NCBI GenBank assembly: GCA_046726235.1
Contig: JBKPAD010000011.1
Location: 1-64,000, forward strand
Direction: 5' to 3'
Length of the DNA stretch: 64,000 bases
Source of the DNA: Nitricoxidireducens sp046726235
GTDB lineage: Bacteria > Pseudomonadota > Gammaproteobacteria > Burkholderiales > Rhodocyclaceae
Shown here: piece after piece, positions 23,464-30,261 of the stretch
How positions within the stretch are numbered: position 1 is the stretch's first letter
Layout: each line of letters begins with the position of its first letter
Program-made: the position numbers and the translations under genes
The notes under the pieces: model-generated
Seen by the model: the letters and a program-made list of their open reading frames with translations, nothing else
What the model was told of the DNA's origin: nothing
Database searches by the model: none

Positions 23464-25839
23464 ATGCGACCACTGACCGGCTACTTCAGCAGTCACTCGA
23501 TCCGCTTCCAGCTGTTCCGGCTGGTGCTCGGCGCGACCGTCGTCGCGCTCGTCATTTCGATGCTCGGCGGGGCACTGCTGGAATGGAACCGGCATCGCGA
23601 CCGCGTGACGCAGTCGCTGGAGACGGCCGCGCGATCGGCCGGCATCGCGGCCAGCGCGGCCGTGGCCTTCCATGACGCGAAGGCCGCCGGCGACGCCCTG
23701 CTGATGCTGGCGGCGCAAAAGGACGTCGAGGCCGCTGCGGTGTACCCGCTTGAGGGCTATCGCATTGCCGCCTACGGCAATGCCGCCGCCTTGGCCGACA
23801 GTGCGACGCATCTGGTGGAGCATGCGCCCGAGTTCGGCCCGCTTTCGTCGACGGCGACGCTGTTCCGGCCCATCGTCCTCGACGGCGCGCCGATCGGGCA
23901 CGTCTTCGTGCGCGCAGACCTGCGCAGCTACCGCACCACCTACCTGCTGCAGGTCATGGTCGCCGTCGGCGCGAACCTGCTCGGCCTGTTGCTGGCCGTC
24001 GGTTTCGGAATGCGCTTCATCGGCCGCATCGTCAAACCGGTGAACGACCTGGCGGAAACCGCACGGCAGGTGCGCGAGAGTCGCGACTTCTCGCTGCGCG
24101 CTGCTGCGCCGGGCGCGAGCCGCGACGAGATCGCAGACCTGATCCTCAGCTTCAATGCCATGCTGGCGGAGATCGAGCGGCGCCAGCACGAACTCGCCGG
24201 GTATCAGGAGAACCTGGAGATGATGGTGCTCGAGCGCACCGAGGCGCTGCGCCTGGCGAACCGAGAGCTTCAGCTCGCCAAGGAGGCCGCCGAAGCCGCC
24301 ACCGAGGCGAAGTCGCTGTTCCTCTCGCACATGAGCCACGAGATCCGCACGCCGCTGAACGCCATCATCGGTATCGCCGGCCTGCTCGACTCCGACCTCC
24401 CCGAGGCGAAGCGCCAGCTCTTCGTGACCACGCTGCGCCAGTCGGGGCAGTCGCTGCTGGAGCTGGTGAACCAGGTGCTCGACCTCGCCAAGATCGAGGC
24501 CAACCGCATCGAACTCGAGCACGTCGCGTTCGACCTGCGCGCCTTGCTCGCCGAGAGCCTCAACCTGGTTCGCGGCACGGCGCAGGAGAAGGCGCTCTCG
24601 GTCGCTGCCGAGGTGACGCCGGACCTGCCGCGCAATGCGATCGGCGATCCGGTGCGCATCCGCCAGGTCATCAACAACCTGCTGTCGAACGCCGTGAAGT
24701 TCACGCCGGCCGGCAGCGTCCGGCTGCAGGCTGCGCTGCTGCGCACCTTCGGCGACGGCTTCGTGGCGCGCATCAGCATCGCCGACACCGGCATCGGCGT
24801 GCCCCCGGAGCTGCGCGAGCGCATCTTCGAGGCCTTCCGGCAGGCCGACAGCAGCACCACGCGCAAGTTCGGCGGCAGCGGGCTCGGTCTGCACATCGCA
24901 CGCGAACTCGCGCGCCGCATGGGCGGCGACCTGCGCGTCGAGGACGGCCAGGGCAAGGATGGCGGCGGCGCGACTTTCGTGTTCGACGTTGCCCTCGGCA
25001 CGGCCCGGGCGGTGGAGGAACCCGGTAGCAGCTACCACGTCCTCCCCGACAAGCCGCGCGAGCTTCCGTTCGACGGATACCGGGTCCTCGTCGTCGAGGA
25101 CCACGTGCCGAGCCAGCTCGTCATGCGCGAATTCCTCGAATCCAAAGGCGTCGTCGTGCGCCTGGCGAACAACGGGCACGAGGCCCTCGACCGGCTGAGC
25201 GAAGAGCGCCCCGACCTCGTGCTGATGGACTGCCAGATGCCCATCATGGACGGCTTCGAGGCCCTGATGCGCATTCGCGCGCTGGAAGCCACGAACACGA
25301 GGCGCCTGCCGATGATCGCCATCACCGGCAACGCGATCCAGCGCGATCTTGACCGCTGCATCATTTGCGGCGCCGACGATGTCCTGACCAAGCCGGTGAT
25401 GCCCGCGGCTCTCGACCGCATCCTCTCCTCCTGGCTGCGCCGGCCGGACGACGATGAGACGCCGGATGCCGCCGAGACGCCCGACGACGGGCGCTCGCGC
25501 GTGCTCCATCACCGCAATTTCGCCGAGTTGCGCGCGGCATTCACGCCCGAGCACTTCGCCACCTTCGTCGCGAAGCTCGACGGCGCACAGTCAAAGCTGC
25601 TCGACGACGCGCGCGATGCGCTGGCCGCAGGCGATGCACCGGCCGTGGCCACCGCGCTGCACACGCTGAAGGGCGGCGCCGCCTACATCGGCGCGGTGGA
25701 AGTTCCGGCGATTTGCGCCGAACTGGACGAACTGGCGCGCGAAGGCCAGTTGGAGACGGTCAGGGCGCGCATGGACGAACTCGTCGCCGCATGCGCGGTC
25801 TTGAAGCAGACGCTGGACGAACTGCTGCAAACCGCTTAG
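23464..25839 (+). CDS. Hybrid sensor kinase with CHASE8-like sensor, receiver and HPt
   Basis: A 791-aa inner-membrane hybrid kinase. Transmembrane helix 1 spans about 19-39, a periplasmic CHASE8-like domain (AGIAASAAVAFHDAKAAGDALL) 40-155, helix 2 about 161-184, HAMP 185-240 and a coiled coil 240-285. HisKA has phospho-His292 (SHEIRTP). HATPase has N, G1 and G2 boxes (NNLLSNAVKF, DTGIGV, GGSGLGL). The receiver carries phospho-Asp589 (LMDCQMP) and the C-terminal HPt His733 (LHTLKGGAAY). Every phosphorelay residue is present. YfiN normally pairs this sensor with GGDEF. No DNA-binding partner lies nearby; the LuxR regulator at 9444 is a distant candidate. Confidence 0.92.
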   Translation: MRPLTGYFSSHSIRFQLFRLVLGATVVALVISMLGGALLEWNRHRDRVTQSLETAARSAGIAASAAVAFHDAKAAGDALLMLAAQKDVEAAAVYPLEGYRIAAYGNAAALADSATHLVEHAPEFGPLSSTATLFRPIVLDGAPIGHVFVRADLRSYRTTYLLQVMVAVGANLLGLLLAVGFGMRFIGRIVKPVNDLAETARQVRESRDFSLRAAAPGASRDEIADLILSFNAMLAEIERRQHELAGYQENLEMMVLERTEALRLANRELQLAKEAAEAATEAKSLFLSHMSHEIRTPLNAIIGIAGLLDSDLPEAKRQLFVTTLRQSGQSLLELVNQVLDLAKIEANRIELEHVAFDLRALLAESLNLVRGTAQEKALSVAAEVTPDLPRNAIGDPVRIRQVINNLLSNAVKFTPAGSVRLQAALLRTFGDGFVARISIADTGIGVPPELRERIFEAFRQADSSTTRKFGGSGLGLHIARELARRMGGDLRVEDGQGKDGGGATFVFDVALGTARAVEEPGSSYHVLPDKPRELPFDGYRVLVVEDHVPSQLVMREFLESKGVVVRLANNGHEALDRLSEERPDLVLMDCQMPIMDGFEALMRIRALEATNTRRLPMIAITGNAIQRDLDRCIICGADDVLTKPVMPAALDRILSSWLRRPDDDETPDAAETPDDGRSRVLHHRNFAELRAAFTPEHFATFVAKLDGAQSKLLDDARDALAAGDAPAVATALHTLKGGAAYIGAVEVPAICAELDELAREGQLETVRARMDELVAACAVLKQTLDELLQTA

Positions 25840-25862
25840 CAGGTCGCCAGCGCCGCGGACAC

Positions 25863-26429
25863 TCAGCGGCGGACGATGCTCGCGCCGGACAGCCTGACGG
25901 GGTCGCCGGCCTTGTAGCCCGGGTCTTGCTCGAACTGGAAGCTGCGCTCCTCGCCGCTGTCCATGCGCACCTTCACCGCCCAGGCCTTGGTGGTGCGCAC
26001 GTGCTCCTCGACCTTGTGGCCCGCGTAGGCGCCGCCTGCGGCGCCCGCGACCGTCGCCACGGTCTTGCCCGTGCCGCCGCCGATCTGGTTGCCGAGCAGC
26101 GCGCCGGCCACGCCGCCGGCGATGACGCCGATCGGCCCGCCCTCGCCCTTCTTCTCGACGACCGCGACCGACGTCACCTTGCCGCAGTCCTTGCAGGTGG
26201 TCGCCGCGGCAGTGCGCGTCGCTGTCGGCGTCGCGGCGGCCAGCGCCTTGTCGTACTCGGCTCGTGCGTCGCGCAGGCATTGCATGCGCGTGCTGGAGGT
26301 GGTCTCCTCGGCGCAGAGCTTCTTGTCGGCCTCGTAGCGCGCCTTGGCGGTCTGCGCGTCGGCGGCGGTGGCGAGCGGCGCACCAGCCGTGAGCAGGGCG
26401 GCGAGCAAGGTGTACCGTATCGTTTTCAT
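25863..26429 (-). CDS. Glycine-zipper outer-membrane protein
   Basis: A 188-aa secreted protein. The signal peptide (about 1-22) ends PLATAADA. Residues about 95-140 form a glycine-zipper 2TM domain (GVIAGGVAGALLGNQIGGGTGKTVATVAGAAGGAYAGHKVEE) typical of the SlyB/PcP/RcnB-neighbour families. The C-terminus (VRMDSGEERSFQFEQDPGYKAGDPVRL) is the usual conserved strand pair. I chose ATG 26429 because AGGAGG is at good distance; ATG 26435 lies too close to it. It is convergent with the hybrid kinase. The role is probably envelope-related; exact function unknown. Confidence 0.85.
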   Translation of the reverse strand: MKTIRYTLLAALLTAGAPLATAADAQTAKARYEADKKLCAEETTSSTRMQCLRDARAEYDKALAAATPTATRTAAATTCKDCGKVTSVAVVEKKGEGGPIGVIAGGVAGALLGNQIGGGTGKTVATVAGAAGGAYAGHKVEEHVRTTKAWAVKVRMDSGEERSFQFEQDPGYKAGDPVRLSGASIVRR

Positions 26430-26537
26430 GGTCATGCCTCCTTGATGGGACGAATCCGCGTCAATGGTAGAGCAGGCATGACGAAAAATCTCGACTTCCC
26501 CAACGGGGTCAATTTGTCGCGATCGATCCTTCGCACG

Positions 26538-28397
26538 TCAGAACAGCATCGTCACATGAACGGTGTCTTCGTCACGTTCCACCTGGATGTTGTCCGAACA
26601 GGCCCGTGCCAGCGCCAGCATCTTGGCATTTTCCGGCAACACCTCGGCGACAAACCCTCGCAGGCCGCGGCTGCGCCCATGCTCCGAGAGCCGCCGTTGC
26701 AGTGCGGTGCCCAATCCGGTGCCCTGCCAGGCCGGATCGACCATGAATGCGCTTTCGGCCAGATTGGAGGACGGATTGACGAAGTAGCAACTCTGCCCGA
26801 TGACCTTCTCGTTTTCGCGCGGACCTTCGACGGCGACGAAGGCGACTTCCGTCTCGTAGTTGATATTGCATAGCCGCTCGACATCGCGATTCGAGAGCGA
26901 TTTCAGGCGACGGAAGAATCGCGTGAACACATCGTCGGCCGGCATGGCGTGGAACAGGGCGCGAATCTGGTCCGCATCGGAGGCACGTGCCGGACGCAGC
27001 AGCACCGGGCTGCCATTCTTGAGCGTGACGCTCCGCTCCTCTTCCACGGGATAGTCGCGCATGCTCTGCAGGCGCTGCTCGGGCCTTATGTAGCCAAGGC
27101 GCCTGCCTTCATCGAGAAGCTGCGAGCGGAATTTCGGATGGGCGATCTCGATCAGGGCCACGGCGCGTTCGCTGATCGACTTGCCGAACAGGTAGGCGAC
27201 GCCGTACTCCGTAATGACGTAATGCACGTCCGTGCGCGCCACCGACACGCCCTCTCCCGCACGCAGCACCGGCCGGATGCGCGAGGTCGAACCGTCATCG
27301 GTGGTAGACGTGAGGCAGATGATCGGCTTGCCGCCCGGCGAACGCGCCGCGCCTTGGAGGAACTCGCCCTGTGCCGCGAGCCCGCCGTAGAACTGACCCT
27401 CGAACTGGTCCGAGCAGACCTGCCCCGTCAGGTCAATGGAAAACGCCTGGGTGACCGAAACGAGCTTGTGCTGCGTGGCCAGTGTGTAGGGGTGACATAC
27501 CGCTTCCATCGGCCGGAAACAGAACAGCGAGTTGCGATCCAGCAGTTCATAGAGCCGTCGCGTACCCAGCGCGAAGCTGGTGACGATCTTGCCGCGCTGC
27601 TCCGACTTGCGGCGACCGGTGAGAATTCCTTTTTCCAGCAGCGGAATTATCGCGTCCGTGATCACGTCCGAATGGATGCCGAGGTCGCGGCGATCGTCGA
27701 GGTACTTCAACGATTCGTTGGGGATGCGCCCGAGCCCAATTTGCAAGGTCGAGCCGTCGTCGATGATGCCCGCGATATAGCGCGCGATGCGCTGCACCAC
27801 CTCGTCCTCGACCGGCGAGTGAAGGTATTCGATGACGGGCGTGTCGACCGGGACCAGCTTGTGGATGCGGCTGATGTGCACCGTCGAGTCGCCAAGAGTG
27901 TGCGGCATCGCGGAATTGACCTCGGCGATCACCAGCTTCGCATGCTCGACGGCCGCTGCGACGATATCCACGGATACGCCAAGGCTGACATACCCGAAGT
28001 CGTCCGGCGGCGATACTTGTATGAGCGCCACATCCAGTGGAATGCGCCCGATGCTGATCAGGTGCGGCACCTGCGCAACCGAGATCGGCACATACTCGGC
28101 AACGCCGTCCTTTACTGCCTTGCGCGCGTCGGAGCCGACAAAGAATATCCGGTGCCGGTAATGGCTCGATGCGTGGTTCTTCGCATCATGCTTGAGTGCG
28201 CCGTTGGTCAGGAAATAGACCAGCTTGACGTCATCGGGCGGCTGCTGGAGCGCCTCCATGGCTGCCACGAGGGTCTGCGGCGTGGCGCAGGCGGTGCCGA
28301 CGAATACCTGTTGACCTGGCTTGATCAGGCGCGCGGCGGCCTCCGCCGTGATGACTTTGTGTCGATGCGCCGGCATGAAATCTTCGAGTGCGGACAT
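26538..28397 (-). CDS. Acetyl-CoA hydrolase/transferase fused to a GNAT acetyltransferase
   Basis: A 619-aa bifunctional protein. Residues about 10-430 form an acetyl-CoA hydrolase/4-hydroxybutyrate-CoA-transferase domain (FVGTACATPQTLV; LQIGLGRIPNESL; VHYVITEYGVAYLFGKS). In the characterised transferases the catalytic Glu lies in GIHTE; here the segment is GIHSD with Asp244. Residues about 470-619 form a GNAT domain (motif A QGTGLGTALQRRL), similar to the catalytic part of protein-lysine acetyltransferases. The start is ATG 28397; the gene begins 14 nt after the MBL-PilZ gene. The first domain could supply or drain acetyl-CoA for the second (inference). Confidence 0.88.
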   Translation of the reverse strand: MSALEDFMPAHRHKVITAEAAARLIKPGQQVFVGTACATPQTLVAAMEALQQPPDDVKLVYFLTNGALKHDAKNHASSHYRHRIFFVGSDARKAVKDGVAEYVPISVAQVPHLISIGRIPLDVALIQVSPPDDFGYVSLGVSVDIVAAAVEHAKLVIAEVNSAMPHTLGDSTVHISRIHKLVPVDTPVIEYLHSPVEDEVVQRIARYIAGIIDDGSTLQIGLGRIPNESLKYLDDRRDLGIHSDVITDAIIPLLEKGILTGRRKSEQRGKIVTSFALGTRRLYELLDRNSLFCFRPMEAVCHPYTLATQHKLVSVTQAFSIDLTGQVCSDQFEGQFYGGLAAQGEFLQGAARSPGGKPIICLTSTTDDGSTSRIRPVLRAGEGVSVARTDVHYVITEYGVAYLFGKSISERAVALIEIAHPKFRSQLLDEGRRLGYIRPEQRLQSMRDYPVEEERSVTLKNGSPVLLRPARASDADQIRALFHAMPADDVFTRFFRRLKSLSNRDVERLCNINYETEVAFVAVEGPRENEKVIGQSCYFVNPSSNLAESAFMVDPAWQGTGLGTALQRRLSEHGRSRGLRGFVAEVLPENAKMLALARACSDNIQVERDEDTVHVTMLF

Positions 28398-28411
28398 GGG
28401 CTCGGCTTCCG

Positions 28412-29494
28412 TCAGGAATGCTTGCGCGTGCCGCCGGGCTGTTGCTGCAGCCAGGCGGCAAGGTTTCCGTGACCGGGCGAGGTCTTGTGAAACCGGACGC
28501 GCGTATTGCCATCGAGATGAGCCACGACCTCGCAATCCAGGTCACCGATGAAGTCGAGGCGCATCGAAACAGCGTCTCCTTCGGTCACGGAAATCTCGCG
28601 ATCCAGACGGGCACCCGTCACCGAAATGTTCTGTACGCCGACCGGGTGGTCGGCATCTTCGAGGCGGATCAGCCCCTGGAGAGTGCTGAGGACGCGAGTA
28701 GCCTGCCTGCGCTCGGCCGCACGACGCGAGTAGTCAACCGTCGCGCGCTTGATCTGGTCGAATGCGCCCTTGGCGTTGATGGACTCGAACAGGTGCTGGG
28801 TGTCGCTCATCAGCAACGCAGAGCCGTTGATGGCGCGCGCGAGGTCTTCCGCAGGTTTCGTCGACATGCGTCCATGCCCCGGGTAGAGCCCGACGATCCG
28901 GAATTCGCGCAGGCGCTCGAGACTGTTGATGTAGTCGCTGATGTTTCCCGACGCGAAGATTCCGCCGAGAATGCCGCCGGCAAAGATGGTGTCCGACGTG
29001 AACAGGGCGCCGCGCGTGGGCTCGTACAGGCAGATCGCTCCGGAGCAATGTCCGGGTGTGTAGATCGTCCTTAGGCGAATCCCGCCCAGGTCGATCAGGG
29101 AGCCGTCCTCGAGGTGGATGTCGACATGACCCGACATCCTTCCCGCGGCAAACGCGCCACTCATGCTCGAAAAGCTGTCGTCAAGTTGCAGCTTGTTGGC
29201 GGCACGAGTATGTGCCGCCACGACGATGCGCTTGGGCAGGTCGCGAAGGCCTCCGACATGGTCGATATGCTCGTGGGTCAGGATGACCAGACTCACGTCA
29301 TCGATGGCAAGACCGATTTCGGCGAGGCCGGCACAAAGGTAATCATGATCGCCGGGCATTCCGGCATCGATCAAGGCCGTCTTGTGCGAGCCCTTCAGCA
29401 CGAAGATGTTGCAGCCGCCCGATTTTCGACCGGGGATGAGGAATATCCCTTCTTCCAATTGAACGACTGAGCCGCCGGTGTTTTCAACCTTCAT
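28412..29494 (-). CDS. MBL-fold hydrolase fused to a c-di-GMP-binding PilZ domain
   Basis: A 360-aa protein. The metallo-beta-lactamase domain (about 10-230) has the full metal set: His74, His76, Asp78 and His79 in THEHIDHVGG, His149 (YTPGHC), Asp168 (FTSDT) and His207 (YPGHGR). A C-terminal PilZ domain (about 255-345) keeps both c-di-GMP signatures, RQATR (263-267) and NISVTG (289-294). This is thus a hydrolase, probably of thioesters or esters, gated by c-di-GMP (inference). The start is ATG 29494, which overlaps the end of the upstream cyclic-nucleotide-binding gene by 11 nt. Confidence 0.87.
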   Translation of the reverse strand: MKVENTGGSVVQLEEGIFLIPGRKSGGCNIFVLKGSHKTALIDAGMPGDHDYLCAGLAEIGLAIDDVSLVILTHEHIDHVGGLRDLPKRIVVAAHTRAANKLQLDDSFSSMSGAFAAGRMSGHVDIHLEDGSLIDLGGIRLRTIYTPGHCSGAICLYEPTRGALFTSDTIFAGGILGGIFASGNISDYINSLERLREFRIVGLYPGHGRMSTKPAEDLARAINGSALLMSDTQHLFESINAKGAFDQIKRATVDYSRRAAERRQATRVLSTLQGLIRLEDADHPVGVQNISVTGARLDREISVTEGDAVSMRLDFIGDLDCEVVAHLDGNTRVRFHKTSPGHGNLAAWLQQQPGGTRKHS

Positions 29495-29873
29495 GGCAGG
29501 CCCCCAACTTGTCGTTGTGGGAACGCAGCCGCAGGGCCATTGCCTCGAGCACAACCAGGGCGAAGGCGGGCTGCTGGCTCACCAGGTAGACGAAATGAGC
29601 GCTGTCGATGGCGAGCAGCTTTGCGCCTTGCGGTCCGGCATTGGCGCTGGCGGAACGCGGGCTCCGGTCGATGAGGGCCATCTCGCCGAACAGGTCGCCC
29701 TTGCTCAGGGTGGCCAGCTGAACGGTATCTCTCGGTCCTTGCTTGCGGATATCCACCGATCCGGCGTGCACGACATACATCACGTCGCCGGGCTCACCCT
29801 CGTGAAATATGTGCTGATCCGGATCGTAGGCCCGCAAGAAGCGGGTCAATTTGCCGGATTCCTGGCCATCCAT
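29484..29873 (-). CDS. Single-domain cyclic-nucleotide-binding protein
   Basis: A 129-aa protein made of one cNMP-binding beta-barrel with no DNA-binding or enzymatic domain. The phosphate-binding cassette is intact: GDLFGEMALIDRSPRSASA with Glu64 and Arg73 at the positions that hold the ribose and phosphate. It starts at ATG 29873 after GGGGGAGG and heads an operon with the MBL-PilZ hydrolase and the acetyl-CoA hydrolase/GNAT protein. A regulatory subunit for one of those partners is the obvious reading (inference). Confidence 0.87.
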   Translation of the reverse strand: MDGQESGKLTRFLRAYDPDQHIFHEGEPGDVMYVVHAGSVDIRKQGPRDTVQLATLSKGDLFGEMALIDRSPRSASANAGPQGAKLLAIDSAHFVYLVSQQPAFALVVLEAMALRLRSHNDKLGACHEG

Positions 29874-30261
29874 AACGCCTCCCCCGTGAGTCCGTCGCTG
29901 ACCACGTCGAACTGACTTGCTTATGTTCGCGGCCGTCGCACGGCAACGCCTGTCTCATGCTGCCGGCGTCAAACCAATGCTGCATTGCACCGAGCAGTCG
30001 AGGGGACATATAAAGCAGATGGCATGCCATGCCATGCGCAAAGCATCTGCGGCCGCACAGGGCCGTTACTGTCTAATACAATGGGGTTTCTTGTTCGCGG
30101 GAGCGAACGGACGTCCGGCGCCGGTTTCCACGCATGAAGAATGCATTCCCCGGTTTCAGGAAAGCCTTCGTCCGCCGCTCACGTCGCGTGTTGCGCAGCG
30201 GCAAAGACGCCCACCCGGTGACTCGCCGCTCGAAAAGCGGACGACCGCAAGGCCGCGCGGC
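29874..30261. other. 388-nt region without a gene
   Basis: Lies upstream of the cNMP-binding gene and downstream of icmF (both minus). It is less GC-rich than its surroundings and holds several palindromes: ATGGCATGCCAT (30019-30030), nested within GCAGATG...CATCTGC (about 30015-30048), and GTTCGC-GGGA-GCGAAC (30093-30108) next to GGACGTCC. These could be operators for the downstream operon or the end signal of icmF. No convincing promoter, RNA gene or coding frame was found. Confidence 0.5.

Noticed and set aside
20848..25554. A 1568-codon open frame on the minus strand opposite the TonB receptor, YfiR and kinase genes
   Set aside because: It mirrors real genes with clear domains. Its product is low-complexity Arg/Ala/Gly/Val/Asp-rich, as expected from antisense reading of GC-biased codons.
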